Notes: generated by a model from the letters alone, not told the origin. Counted from the stretch's first letter, positions 39,022 through 48,148 are shown. The stretch: DNA of 64,000 nucleotides from Photobacterium piscicola (GCF_900166965.1 NZ_FUZI01000005.1:51282-115281), one strand, 5' to 3'. A program made the numbers and translations.

Positions 39022-40193
39022 TGCATCCTTTTATCACGCAACTTCAACAACGATTGCCGCCCCCTGTATGGTTACGCAGTTCTGCTATGCAGCAAGGACT
39101 GATGTTTATCATGGTGTCAGTGGTAAGTTTAATTTTGATGTCGAGCCTCACTATTGCGTATGTTGACTATCATCTTGATGAAGTAAATAACAACATTGAA
39201 CATAATGTTGAAGCCTTTATGCTTGGCACCACCACCGAGATCAACAAAGAACCCATTGATGAAGATGATGTTATCGACGTTTTGGCAACAGGTTTTATCC
39301 TATCCGGTATTCTAGTTGTACTTTGCAGCTCAGCTATCGTGATTTATATGACGCGACGCAACCAAGCAAAAATTGATCGCATTGAAACGGTATTACGCGC
39401 CGCCGCTGATGGTGAGTTATCAGCCAGAACCATGATGTCGAGCCAAACAAATGATCTCACTCGTATCGGCTCAACCGTTGACGAAATGTTGTCACGCTTA
39501 CAAAGTGTAGTAGCTGCAATGAGCGATATATCCTCCAATATTGCTCATGAATTAAAAACCCCGATTACGCGCTTACAATATAATTTACAAACCCTAAGCG
39601 AGATGGCTGACGCACACGGTGATAAGCTTGATGACGATTTTTCAGAACAACTACAACTGTCACTCAAAGAATCAAACCGATTAGCGACTATCTTTGATGC
39701 TTTACTGCGTATATCTCAAATTGAATCCGGTAATAGACGCCAACGTTTTGAAACCATAAATGTGGTTGACCTCGTCCACACTATTGCTGAAATTTATACC
39801 GATGTTGCTGAAGATGCAGACATGAGCTTGGTTCTTGATGTTCAAAAAGAGCCTATTTTCATTCAAGGCGATAAAGAGTTACTGATTCAACAATTTGCTA
39901 ATTTGGTAGAAAATTCACTGCGTTATTGCCCGCAAGCAAGTCAATTAATACTCTCGTGCCACACTGAGCAAGATAATGTGGTGATCACCATGGCAGACAA
40001 TGGCCCTGGGATTGATGATCAAGAAAAACAGCGCGTATTTGAGCGTCTTTATCGAATTAACAAATCCCGCAATGATGGCGGCTTAGGTATCGGATTAACC
40101 TTAGTTAAAGCGGTGACAGATTTACACCAAGGCGAAATCAAACTTTATGATTGTCATCCCGGACTTGGGGTGGAGATTCGTTATCACTGTTAG
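39021..40193 (+). CDS. Sensor histidine kinase, QseC/PmrB/CarS-like
   Basis: A 390-residue kinase with TM1 at about 26-48 and TM2 at about 90-110, a short periplasmic loop of some 40 residues very rich in Asp and Glu (DEDDVID), HAMP-like linker, HisKA with H176 (NIAHELKTPITRLQ), and HATPase boxes DNGPGIDDQEK and GGLGIGLTLVK. The small acidic sensor loop could bind cations or cationic peptides; that is inference. Partner of the adjacent response regulator. Confidence 0.92.
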   Translation: MHPFITQLQQRLPPPVWLRSSAMQQGLMFIMVSVVSLILMSSLTIAYVDYHLDEVNNNIEHNVEAFMLGTTTEINKEPIDEDDVIDVLATGFILSGILVVLCSSAIVIYMTRRNQAKIDRIETVLRAAADGELSARTMMSSQTNDLTRIGSTVDEMLSRLQSVVAAMSDISSNIAHELKTPITRLQYNLQTLSEMADAHGDKLDDDFSEQLQLSLKESNRLATIFDALLRISQIESGNRRQRFETINVVDLVHTIAEIYTDVAEDADMSLVLDVQKEPIFIQGDKELLIQQFANLVENSLRYCPQASQLILSCHTEQDNVVITMADNGPGIDDQEKQRVFERLYRINKSRNDGGLGIGLTLVKAVTDLHQGEIKLYDCHPGLGVEIRYHC

Positions 40194-40238
40194 TTGCTAT
40201 CACATAGAGATAGCTACCAAATAGCACCAGACTGATAA

Positions 40239-40264
40239 AAATACCGCCTTTTGAGGCGGTATTT
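40239..40264 (+). terminator. Terminator of the two-component operon
   Basis: AAATACCGCCT / AGGCGGTATTT, an 11-bp stem with a TTTG loop. Confidence 0.85.
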
Positions 40265-40358
40265 AACAGTATGTCTATTTATGCGTACTAACACTCTGTT
40301 GTTTTAGATGTTTCTTTTAGTAACATTCTTTGATCTTCAATTTAATTTTATAGATATA

Positions 40359-40386
40359 AAAAAGCCGCTACTATGAGCGGCTTTTT
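40359..40386 (-). terminator. Terminator of the DUF2971/membrane-protein operon
   Basis: AAAAAGCCGCT / AGCGGCTTTTT, an 11-bp stem with a 6-base loop, T-rich on both strands, 18 bases past the stop of the leftward operon. Confidence 0.88.
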
Positions 40387-40404
40387 AAGTTCTGTTTGCG
40401 GATG

Positions 40405-41313
40405 TTAAAATGAAATTTTCTTTGGTATTTCATAACGTAACCATGATCCTGTCGTCATTTGGTAATTTAACCAATATCTGTCGTTATATGTTGATTTTAG
40501 CGTCAAACTAACCTTACCATCTTTATTTGTTGATGGTTGGGTTTGATACGACAACAATAAATAAGCTACCGTTTCTGGATAATTGTCTGACAAAAAGATA
40601 AGTTCATGAGGCTTACAAGTATCCACCTTAGCCATTGTGTCAGTAATACTGAGATATACAGCCCATAGGTTTAGATTAGAGCAGCACATTGTGAGAGCTT
40701 TAATTAATAATTCAGGTTCAATTCCATAGGGATGGCTTGCAAAAGAATCCATTATTCCCCTTGAAAACTTAAACAATGAACTTTTACCTGAAACATTCTT
40801 ATACCAATAGTCATACAATGCATCGGCAGACGAAGTTATATTTCGAGAGAAACTTTTATCATAAGGTACATCCTTATTACAAAAATAATCATGTACTTTA
40901 ATGCCACGTAATAAAATTTCAATTTCTCTTTGTATAGATACATATTTAACTAGCACTATATTACGGTGATCTTCTTCTGTTAATGTGCTGTTAAGTGTTT
41001 TTAATGAATCAAAAGCAATACCAATGTTATACAATTTATAACCTGCACCTTTACTTGGATCACGAAGAATACATTTAAGGTCATTTAAAGTTTCGTTATA
41101 AACCTCAAAGCATTGCTGTGAAGGTTGCCTTTTTTTTGTTGAGTTGTAAGTAATTGCGGCTACTATAAATGCTCCTGCGGTAGTTAGTGACGAAAGAAAC
41201 GTGGGAATATTTCCTAATATATCTAAAACATTCTTCGAATCTTCAAATCTATGATAAATAATCAAAGTACCCACATAAATAGCTATAGCAGAAATCCAAA
41301 TGTATCTTTTCAT
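40405..41313 (-). CDS. Unrecognised protein with two N-terminal membrane spans
   Basis: A 302-residue protein that I cannot place in a family. Two hydrophobic segments are at about 4-22 and 36-56, separated by a short polar loop (EDSKNVLD); the rest is soluble and mainly helical, rich in Ser, Tyr and Leu. With an N-terminal hairpin the 245-residue C-terminal part should be cytoplasmic. Its ATG overlaps the DUF2971 gene by 4 bases, so the two products are made together. A two-gene unit of soluble plus membrane protein recalls defence or toxin-effector pairs, but no catalytic motif supports this directly. Confidence 0.8.
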   Translation of the reverse strand: MKRYIWISAIAIYVGTLIIYHRFEDSKNVLDILGNIPTFLSSLTTAGAFIVAAITYNSTKKRQPSQQCFEVYNETLNDLKCILRDPSKGAGYKLYNIGIAFDSLKTLNSTLTEEDHRNIVLVKYVSIQREIEILLRGIKVHDYFCNKDVPYDKSFSRNITSSADALYDYWYKNVSGKSSLFKFSRGIMDSFASHPYGIEPELLIKALTMCCSNLNLWAVYLSITDTMAKVDTCKPHELIFLSDNYPETVAYLLLSYQTQPSTNKDGKVSLTLKSTYNDRYWLNYQMTTGSWLRYEIPKKISF

Positions 41314-42134
41314 ATTTCTCTTTGTTGGTTAATGGATGGGGTTGCTTTTAAGTGCCAAGAATTAATATCAGTCTCACATTGAAATAATTTGAGATCTTTT
41401 CGTCCCCATGAAAGAAGAATTTCTTGAAGTTCATTACCTGAAAAATCTTTCTTTTTGGATGCATTTTTATTTATATGCCGTCCCAAATAGATTTCCTTAA
41501 TTGCGCTTATTGGTATATCTAAACAATATAAAGGTCGACCGGATACTGATATTTTATTCCAAAAAGCACTACGCCCATCTCCAGAATGATAGCTAAATGG
41601 CAGTTTAGATATATCCTTAACTACTCGAACTTCTTCCTCGTAACCCCATTCAATAGATTTATATAAAAATGCCCTTTTAACTAAATTAAAAGCATTTGAA
41701 TTAAATTTGATACCATTTCCGATACTCATCAATTCTTTACTACTTGGTGTAGGCAAATCGCTATGCGGCTTGGTTGCAGAATAAATCATTTCTCCATACT
41801 GGGAGGGGATAATGCACGTATCCTCATCAGATAACCCTGCTAATTTAACATCAATGCCTATTACAACACCTTGATGCTCATCTCCGTAGTGAGCCCACAT
41901 TAGAGGGTTCAATGGCTGCCTAGTTAACGACAATACACCATAGTGTCTTGAAAATCGGTTCTTACAAGCACCTGTAGCAATTTTAGCCGTTACTAATGAG
42001 TCGATATTCTCTTCAAATCCAAATGACGAGCATTCAAATGGGTCATTAAGATCTTCTAGGCAGGAGAAACCTAGTGAAGAGCTTTCAATAATTGAACGTG
42101 CCGCTTTAAACGACATATATTTGTACAGAATCAA
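41310..42134 (-). CDS. DUF2971 domain protein
   Basis: A 274-residue protein with the DUF2971 pattern: ILYKYMSFKAARSIIESS at the start, LNDPFEC at 29-35, NPLMWAHYGDEHQGVVIGID at 76-95, and WGYEEEVRVVKD at 163-174, ending with AIKEIYLG. The function of the family is unknown. No ATG fits the conserved start; a TTG at 42134 is used, supported by TGAGGA exactly 6 bases upstream, whereas the ATG at 42116 would remove LYKY. First gene of the pair with the membrane protein. Confidence 0.85.
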   Translation of the reverse strand: MILYKYMSFKAARSIIESSSLGFSCLEDLNDPFECSSFGFEENIDSLVTAKIATGACKNRFSRHYGVLSLTRQPLNPLMWAHYGDEHQGVVIGIDVKLAGLSDEDTCIIPSQYGEMIYSATKPHSDLPTPSSKELMSIGNGIKFNSNAFNLVKRAFLYKSIEWGYEEEVRVVKDISKLPFSYHSGDGRSAFWNKISVSGRPLYCLDIPISAIKEIYLGRHINKNASKKKDFSGNELQEILLSWGRKDLKLFQCETDINSWHLKATPSINQQREI

Positions 42135-42838
42135 TGTATATCCTCACAAAGCTAACGTTGTATAAACCTACAGTTTAACCAAAAATCACTAATATTAAGG
42201 TATATATACAACAACCCACATACTAGAGGTAGTATCCTTCAAAAATCACAATGATTTCAATGATAAATACCATATTTAACATTTGCTATTCGATTCGCGG
42301 TAATAATAAACCTCCTGATACAACAAAGGTCGCCATTAGCGACCTTACACCTTAGATTTAAAATAAATCTAACTATTTTTATCAATTCATCTTCCCATAA
42401 ATCGCTTATCAATCTAATACGACCCAAATACCCATTAAATAGCCCCTGAAAACGATTTTAAGACCATAAATACCTATCACTCGACACCTAGTATGACTTT
42501 TCTCTGAAAACAGTCCTATTTAACTTAATGGATCTAACATGCACTACGGGATCACCGTTCATACAAAAACACTCCCAAAGTCAGCATTTTAAACGGTTTT
42601 GTTAAGCTAAATGAGGCTAAAACTAACGTTATTATATTGTTATTAGTGTTACTTAATTCCAAAATTCCCATTTGAACACTATTTGGTAGCCACTTATGCA
42701 AAAATCAGCTTTTCTACCCAGCTAACATCATCGCCACGAGCCGCATTTGAATATCTTCCTAGCGACCACTCAATAATATTCAGATGCAAAAAAGGCCGCC
42801 TGAGCGACCTTTCTATAATTCATATCATCAAAGATGAC
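42135..42838. other. Gene-poor stretch downstream of the secreted basic protein
   Basis: About 704 AT-rich bases. AAGGTCGC / GCGACCTT at 42326-42346 is a hairpin with a 5-base loop, and a terminator lies at 42788-42812. The promoter of the leftward DUF2971 operon must lie at the left end. No ORF with a credible start and composition was found; it may be decayed accessory DNA. Confidence 0.6.
42788..42812 (-). terminator. Terminator of the secreted basic protein gene
   Basis: AAAGGCCGC and GCGACCTTT pair with one mismatch around a 4-6 base loop; the minus strand continues into seven T residues. Confidence 0.8.
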
Positions 42839-43183
42839 TTACCACGCTAAACCACATGCGCTCGCTTTTGCTTTAGCAAGGCTGTAATACTTACGCTTAA
42901 CAAGGTAATTACCGTCGTTTTTAAGCCCTTCAACACGTAGCCATTGATTTTTACCAAAACGTGCTTTAACGGGTACACCAACGGCAAAGCGTTTACCTGA
43001 CTGGTATTTAGCAACGTAAAAACTATCTCTAACTTTAAAGATATAACCATTCTTACCACAAATTCGAGCACTCTCAACACGACCTTTTTTAGTCTCGCCC
43101 CAAGAACCCCAATTATTTGCTTGCGCAGGAATCGAAGCAAATGCCATTGCACCTAACAATAATCCTAAAATAGCTTTTTTCAT
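42839..43183 (-). CDS. Small secreted basic protein of unknown function
   Basis: A 114-residue protein with a clear Sec signal peptide (MKKAILGLLLGAMAFASIPAQA, about 22 residues). The mature part is Lys/Arg-rich, starts NNWGSWGETKKGR and has two cysteines (in ARICGKN and SACGLAW) that could form a disulfide. Repeated beta-like stretches (YIFKVRDSFYVAKYQSGKRF, then NQWLRVEGLKNDGNYLV) suggest a small barrel. I do not recognise the family. The ATG at 43183 is chosen over 43195 because it starts the signal peptide. Confidence 0.82.
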   Translation of the reverse strand: MKKAILGLLLGAMAFASIPAQANNWGSWGETKKGRVESARICGKNGYIFKVRDSFYVAKYQSGKRFAVGVPVKARFGKNQWLRVEGLKNDGNYLVKRKYYSLAKAKASACGLAW

Positions 43184-43392
43184 CACAACACTCAAAAAAG
43201 TAAACTTATGAGTTTATTTTAGGCATTATAAAAATAAAGAAAAGATAAATAATGTAACAAAACTAAAAATTGACAAACGTCAGCGAAATACATCGCTAAC
43301 GGAATGCGAAAACATCAACATATAACTACAAAGAATGATTTAGAGGTTCTTTATTTTTTTGATGAAAATGAACTTTGGGTCTAAACGTAAAA

Positions 43393-43422
43393 AAGGCTTT
43401 GAACAATAAGTTCAAAGCCTTC
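43393..43422 (-). terminator. Terminator after the 27-codon ORF
   Basis: AAGGCTTTGAAC / GTTCAAAGCCTT, a perfect 12-bp stem with a 5-base loop, T-run on the minus strand. It lies 44 bases past the small ORF stop, and a shorter hairpin (GTTAAGG / CCTTAAC) precedes it. Confidence 0.92.
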
Positions 43423-43465
43423 TTAGAAATATGTCGAGGGTTAAGGAAAAACCTTAACGCTAACT

Positions 43466-43549
43466 TTACTTAGTCATGTTGCCGCTTTTGTACATAGGAG
43501 CGAATACAGGCGTGTAAAGTGCAATAATTTTATTAACGATACCAGTCAT
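43466..43549 (-). CDS. Candidate 27-residue small protein
   Basis: An 84-base ORF: MTGIVNKIIALYTPVFAPMY followed by KSGNMTK. AGGA lies 9 bases before the ATG (GAGGAAAAAGAA), a TATAAT-like -10 lies about 95 bases upstream, and a strong terminator follows, so it looks like a complete small transcription unit. The hydrophobic middle (about 4-19) could associate with the membrane, with a basic tail. I do not recognise it; an alternative is a small RNA whose ORF is accidental. Confidence 0.6.
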   Translation of the reverse strand: MTGIVNKIIALYTPVFAPMYKSGNMTK

Positions 43550-43643
43550 TTCTTTTTCCTCAATAAACTAAGCTTTTTTAATAGAACAACCATAGCCTAA
43601 CCATTGACTCTATAAGGCTTGCGGTCGTGTTTCAATGAAGCTA

Positions 43644-43649
43644 ATTATA
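43644..43649 (-). promoter_or_regulatory. Possible -10 element for the 27-codon ORF
   Basis: On the minus strand a perfect TATAAT is preceded, about 16-17 bases upstream, by a weak TTTTAA-like -35. It lies 95 bases before the small ORF ATG and downstream of the tkt terminator. Confidence 0.45.
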
Positions 43650-43764
43650 GGTATTTCGTTAGACTTTAAAAGTGATAAAAACAGCCATTTCGAATTAGTT
43701 TTACTAATGCGAAATACTATTATCTTTCCACTCAATTTGTAATGTTTAACAGGAATTATCGGCA

Positions 43765-43792
43765 TAAAAAAAGACCGCAATTAACGGTCTTT
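43765..43792 (-). terminator. Terminator of tkt
   Basis: AAAGACCG / CGGTCTTT forms an 8-bp stem with a 7-base loop; the minus strand continues with a T-run. It isolates tkt from the genes to its left. Confidence 0.9.
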
Positions 43793-43817
43793 AAAAATGG
43801 TGGTTAATAGGGAAAAC

Positions 43818-45830
43818 TTACCCTAGTAACGCATTAGCATTATTAACAATGTTTTCAACAGTAAAGCCGAACATGTTAAATAACTCATCAGCTGGTGCTG
43901 ACTCACCAAAAGTTGTCATGCCAATGATGCGACCGTTCAAGCCAACATATTTGTACCAGTAATCCGCAATACCCGCTTCAATCGCAATACGTGCGGTGAC
44001 ATTTGCAGGTAATACAGTTTCACGGTAAGCCGCACTCTGTTTATCAAACAAATCTGTCGCAGGCATTGAAACTAACCGTACTTGGCGACCCGCAGCGGTT
44101 AGCTCTGCATATGCTTGCGCTGCAATACCCACTTCAGAACCTGTTGCAATTAAAATAAGCTCAGGTGTAGCAGCACAATCTTTAAGAATGTAACCACCTT
44201 TAGTGATATTCGCGACTTGCTCAACGTTACGATCCTGCTGATCAAGGTTTTGACGAGAGAAAATCAACGCTGTTGGACCATCTTTACGTTCAATCGCATA
44301 TTTCCAAGCAACCGCTGATTCAACCTGATCACAAGGACGCCATGTACTCATGTTCGGGGTTAAACGCAGTGATGCGACTTGCTCTACTGGCTGGTGCGTT
44401 GGACCATCTTCACCCAAACCAATCGAATCGTGAGTGTATACCTGAATATTTTGCACCTTCATCAGTGCCGCCATACGCAATGCATTACGTGCGTATTCCA
44501 TAAACATTAAGAAGGTTGCCCCATAAGGAACAAAACCACCGTGTAATGCAATACCGTTAATAATGGCTGTCATACCAAATTCACGCACACCGTAATGAAT
44601 GTAGTTACCCGATGCATCTGTCGGTGTCAGTGATTTAGAGCCAGACCACATAGTTAAGTTAGATGGCGCTAAATCGGCAGAACCACCCATAAATTCAGGT
44701 AATAACTGACCGTACGCTTCTAGCGCATTTTGTGATGCTTTACGTGATGCGATATTGGCTGGGTTAGCTTGCAGATCCGCAATAATACGTGATGTTTCCG
44801 CTTCCCAATTCGTTGGTAAATCACCGTTCATACGACGGCTAAATTCAGCGGCTAGCTCAGGGAAAGCTGCACTATATGCGGCAAATTTATGATCCCACGC
44901 TGTTTCTTTAGCGTTACCAGCTTCAATGGCATTCCAATTTGCAGCAATATCGGCAGGAATTTCAAATGGGCCGTGGTTCCAACCTAGGAATTCACGCGCT
45001 GCTGCAATTTCTTCAGCACCTAATGGCGCACCATGACAATCATGAGAACCGGCTTTATTTGGCGAGCCAAAACCAATGATGGTTTGACAACAAATAAGGG
45101 TTGGTTTAGTGGTTTCTGCTTGTGCTGCAGCAATCGCGGCATTAATCGCATCAGCATCATGGCCATCAACGGTTGAAATAACATGCCAGCCGTAAGCTTC
45201 AAAGCGCTTGGCGGTGTCATCGGTAAACCAACCTTCGACTTCACCATCGATTGAAATACCATTGTCATCCCAAAAAGCAATTAACTTACCAAGACCTAGA
45301 GTGCCTGCTAATGAACATGCTTCGTGAGAGATACCTTCCATCATGCAACCATCACCCATAAAGGTGTAGGTGTAGTGATCAACGATCTCATGACCTTGCT
45401 GGTTAAATTGCTCAGCCATGGCTTTTTCTGCCAGAGCCATGCCTACCGCATTGGTAATACCTTGGCCTAAAGGACCAGTAGTAGTTTCAACACCTGGCGC
45501 GTAACCATATTCTGGATGGCCTGGTGTTTTTGAATGCAATTGACGGAAATTTTTAAGATCATCAATCGATAAATCATAACCTGTTAAATGAAGCAGAGAA
45601 TAAATCAGCATAGAACCATGGCCGTTTGATAATACAAAACGATCACGATCAGCCCAGTTTGGATTTTGTGGATTATGATTCAAATGATCACGCCACAATA
45701 CTTCAGCAATATCTGCCATTCCCATCGGCGCACCCGGATGACCTGAGTTCGCTTGTTGCACACCATCCATACTAAGTGCACGAATTGCATTGGCTAGTTC
45801 TTTACGAGACACCGCATTGCTAGAAGACAT
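43818..45830 (-). CDS. tkt: Transketolase
   Basis: A 670-residue thiamine-diphosphate enzyme linking the pentose phosphate pathway and glycolysis. Markers are [18 protein letters not shown] near 29-46, the ThDP loop [14 protein letters not shown] near 155-168 and the Pyr-domain stretch [18 protein letters not shown]. Full length. It is divergent from metK and has its own terminator, while its usual partners epd-pgk-fbaA lie 9.5 kb to the left. Confidence 0.97.
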   Translation of the reverse strand: MSSSNAVSRKELANAIRALSMDGVQQANSGHPGAPMGMADIAEVLWRDHLNHNPQNPNWADRDRFVLSNGHGSMLIYSLLHLTGYDLSIDDLKNFRQLHSKTPGHPEYGYAPGVETTTGPLGQGITNAVGMALAEKAMAEQFNQQGHEIVDHYTYTFMGDGCMMEGISHEACSLAGTLGLGKLIAFWDDNGISIDGEVEGWFTDDTAKRFEAYGWHVISTVDGHDADAINAAIAAAQAETTKPTLICCQTIIGFGSPNKAGSHDCHGAPLGAEEIAAAREFLGWNHGPFEIPADIAANWNAIEAGNAKETAWDHKFAAYSAAFPELAAEFSRRMNGDLPTNWEAETSRIIADLQANPANIASRKASQNALEAYGQLLPEFMGGSADLAPSNLTMWSGSKSLTPTDASGNYIHYGVREFGMTAIINGIALHGGFVPYGATFLMFMEYARNALRMAALMKVQNIQVYTHDSIGLGEDGPTHQPVEQVASLRLTPNMSTWRPCDQVESAVAWKYAIERKDGPTALIFSRQNLDQQDRNVEQVANITKGGYILKDCAATPELILIATGSEVGIAAQAYAELTAAGRQVRLVSMPATDLFDKQSAAYRETVLPANVTARIAIEAGIADYWYKYVGLNGRIIGMTTFGESAPADELFNMFGFTVENIVNNANALLG

Positions 45831-45937
45831 ATCTGCTCCAAATAGTCATAAAATAATAAATTACGAACAAATAGTTACCATTTTTATTAATGATCACTTA
45901 ATTTCGCTTCAATATTGTCTCAAATAGATGCCATTGA

Positions 45938-45953
45938 CTGCAAACGTTTTCGT
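45938..45953. promoter_or_regulatory. PurR-like box upstream of tkt
   Basis: CTGCAAACGTTTTCGT matches the classic PurR operator ACGCAAACGTTTTCGT at 14 of 16 positions. It is 108 bases upstream of the tkt ATG in the tkt/metK divergent gap. Confidence 0.6.
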
Positions 45954-46085
45954 TTTTAAAAAAACCAATTTATTCAACAATATGCAATCAGTCTGAATTT
46001 AAGTTTTTGTATTTAAAATGGTAACAATAAAAAGCTTCTTCTTTCACCAATACCGGTTTTCGCTAAATCCTTACAGATTACATTG

Positions 46086-46113
46086 TTGATTTTATAACTG
46101 GTCGGGGTATTAT
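46086..46113 (+). promoter_or_regulatory. metK promoter
   Basis: TTGATT (46086-46091) and TATTAT (46108-46113) are separated by 16 bases. The MetJ array starts at the base after the -10, so the repressor would block initiation. Confidence 0.65.
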
Positions 46114-46153
46114 AGACGTCTAGACGGAGGTAGCTCCATACATATAAACGTAT
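46114..46153 (+). promoter_or_regulatory. MetJ operator array upstream of metK
   Basis: Consecutive 8-bp units in register: AGACGTCT (perfect metbox), AGACGGAG, GTAGCTCC, ATACATAT, AAACGTAT (6 of 8). MetJ with SAM binds such tandem boxes cooperatively. The array overlaps the transcription start region of metK. Confidence 0.82.
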
Positions 46154-46222
46154 GGAATGCAGTGCAGTATCAGTATTACCGCTACCGTTCTACCAAATTT
46201 ATGAATATAAGTGAGACCATCA

Positions 46223-47377
46223 ATGGCTAAACATCTGTTTACTTCTGAGTCGGTATCAGAAGGTCATCCAGATAAAATTGCAGACCAAATTTCAGACGCA
46301 GTCTTGGATGCAATTTTAGAGCAAGATCCAAAAGCACGTGTTGCTTGTGAAACTTACGTAAAAACTGGCATGGTAATGGTCGGTGGCGAAGTAACAACAT
46401 CAGCTTGGGTTGATATCGAAGAAATCACTCGTGAAACAGTGCGTGAAATCGGTTATATTCACTCAGACATGGGCTTTGATGCTAATTCTTGCGCTGTTTT
46501 AAATACCATTGGTAAGCAATCACCAGATATCAACCAAGGCGTTGATAAGACTGACCCTAAAGAACAGGGCGCTGGCGACCAAGGTATTATGTTTGGTTAT
46601 GCAACCAACGAAACCAAAGAGTTCATGCCTGCACCAATCACTTACGCACACCGTCTTGTTCAACGTCAAGCGCTTGTACGTAAGAACGGCAGCCTACCTT
46701 GGTTACGCCCTGATGCTAAATCTCAAGTAACGTTTGAATACGATCAAGGTAAAATTGTTGGTATTGATGCAGTTGTATTATCAACTCAACACAGTGATTC
46801 AATTTCAACAGCTGATCTACGTGAAGCTGTAATGGAAGAAATCATCAAGCCAGTATTACCACAAGAGTGGTTACGTAAAGATACTAAATTCTTTATCAAC
46901 CCAACTGGTCGTTTTGTTATCGGTGGCCCAATGGGTGACTGTGGCTTAACAGGTCGTAAAATTATCGTTGATACCTACGGCGGCGCAGCACGTCACGGTG
47001 GCGGTGCATTCTCGGGTAAAGATCCATCAAAAGTTGACCGTTCAGCAGCATACGCAGCACGTTATGTAGCGAAAAATATCGTTGCCGCTGGTATGGCTGA
47101 GCGTTGTGAAATTCAACTTTCATACGCTATCGGTGTTGCTGATCCAACATCTATCATGATTGAAACGTTCGGTACTGAAAAAGTACACCAAGATATTATT
47201 ATTGAAGCGGTTCGCCAGCACTTCGACCTTCGCCCATACGGCCTACAAGAAATGCTAAACCTACTTCAGCCTATCTACAAAAAGACGGCTGCATATGGTC
47301 ACTTTGGTCGCGAAGAATTCCCTTGGGAAAAAACAGACAAAGTAGAAGCGCTACGCGACTTCGCTAAACTTAAATAA
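46223..47377 (+). CDS. metK: S-adenosylmethionine synthetase
   Basis: A 384-residue enzyme that makes SAM from methionine and ATP. The start [23 protein letters not shown] (in part), the [12 protein letters not shown] motif near 114-125 and the P-loop-like [19 protein letters not shown] stretch are intact. A GTG at 46211 is in frame, but the ATG at 46223 (MAKHLFTSE) is the standard start. Transcription is expected to be repressed by MetJ-SAM through the upstream boxes. Confidence 0.97.
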   Translation: MAKHLFTSESVSEGHPDKIADQISDAVLDAILEQDPKARVACETYVKTGMVMVGGEVTTSAWVDIEEITRETVREIGYIHSDMGFDANSCAVLNTIGKQSPDINQGVDKTDPKEQGAGDQGIMFGYATNETKEFMPAPITYAHRLVQRQALVRKNGSLPWLRPDAKSQVTFEYDQGKIVGIDAVVLSTQHSDSISTADLREAVMEEIIKPVLPQEWLRKDTKFFINPTGRFVIGGPMGDCGLTGRKIIVDTYGGAARHGGGAFSGKDPSKVDRSAAYAARYVAKNIVAAGMAERCEIQLSYAIGVADPTSIMIETFGTEKVHQDIIIEAVRQHFDLRPYGLQEMLNLLQPIYKKTAAYGHFGREEFPWEKTDKVEALRDFAKLK

Positions 47378-47403
47378 TAATAAATTTAAGTTTATCAATA
47401 ATT

Positions 47404-47430
47404 AAGGGGCGATTATTCGTCCCTTTTTTT
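47404..47430 (+). terminator. Terminator of metK
   Basis: AAGGGGCGA / TCGTCCCTT, a 9-bp stem including one G-U pair, 4-base loop, followed by a T-run. Confidence 0.88.
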
Positions 47431-47530
47431 ATACATAAAATAAAATAATCGTTACCGTTTATATTGCGGTGTATAGTCAGTGATGATTATTTTGCTCCAA
47501 TATAGATAATAACTGAGGAAATATTTGGTA

Positions 47531-48016
47531 ATGACCCCGCTACAAAAGCAAGTGCTTACTCACGTAGAATATTGCATTGTTCATGCTAACCAGCGTTTGA
47601 ATAAACGCCTAACCATGCCTAAGGTTAACTTTACTCAACGTGGTAAAATTGCCGGTACTGCGCACTTACAGAAATGGGAATTACGCTTTAATCCAATACT
47701 ATTAGCCGAAAACCCTGATGCATTTTTAAATGAAGTTATCGCTCATGAAGTCGCGCATTTAGTGGTGTTTAAACACTTTGGTCGCGTTCGTCCTCATGGC
47801 CGTGAATGGCAAATAATCATGACTGAAGTTTTCAATGTCCCCCCCAAAACTACTCACAACTTTAATGTCAGTTCAGTGGCTGGAACAACTTATATTTACC
47901 ACTGCCCATGTAGTGAATACCCACTCACTATTCGTCGCCATAATAAGGTTCTACGAGGCCAAGCCAGCTACCATTGCCGTAAATGTCGCCAACAGCTACA
48001 GCTCAAAGCATCGTAA
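47531..48016 (+). CDS. sprT: SprT family zinc metalloprotease-like protein
   Basis: A 161-residue protein with the zincin motif HEVAHLVVFKHFG (72-84) and a C-terminal zinc-ribbon-like set of cysteines (HCPCSEYP and HCRKCRQ). The bacterial SprT function is not settled; the eukaryotic Spartan protease shares the fold. The ATG at 47531 is chosen, but a TTG at 47525 has the better spacing from GAGGA (6 bases), so it may be the true start. It lies between metK and rsmE, as in enterics and vibrios (sprT-endA-rsmE), but endA is missing from this position. Confidence 0.9.
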   Translation: MTPLQKQVLTHVEYCIVHANQRLNKRLTMPKVNFTQRGKIAGTAHLQKWELRFNPILLAENPDAFLNEVIAHEVAHLVVFKHFGRVRPHGREWQIIMTEVFNVPPKTTHNFNVSSVAGTTYIYHCPCSEYPLTIRRHNKVLRGQASYHCRKCRQQLQLKAS

Positions 48017-48148
48017 TTTGAGTCGTATTTAAACGACCTCGATAATTTTTATTATTCGTTCCTCGCCACACTGATTTTTGCCCTCTCTTCTGTCGTCAAC
48101 CATGGTAATATCTTTTATTACCCAACAATTACTACAGATGACCGCATC

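Larger units (their letters stand above)
45831..46222. other. Divergent tkt/metK control region
   Basis: About 392 bases with the PurR-like box toward tkt and the promoter with MetJ boxes toward metK. CCATAC / GTATGG (46136-46141 and 46150-46155) can form a small hairpin in the metK leader. No SAM riboswitch pattern is seen. Confidence 0.65.

Noticed and set aside
42132..42165. GCTAACGTTGTATAAAC upstream of the DUF2971 gene, considered as an integron attC fragment
   Set aside because: No matching second half-site or stem of the attC type, no integrase, and neighbouring genes are not arranged as cassettes.
42847..43152. 101-codon frame overlapping the secreted basic protein gene
   Set aside because: The other frame has a signal peptide, a proper start and a terminator; this frame is a by-product of its Lys/Arg-rich codons.
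46114..46222. Possible SAM riboswitch in the metK leader
   Set aside because: No riboswitch core or P1-P4 pattern is visible; the 8-bp periodic boxes are explained better by MetJ.
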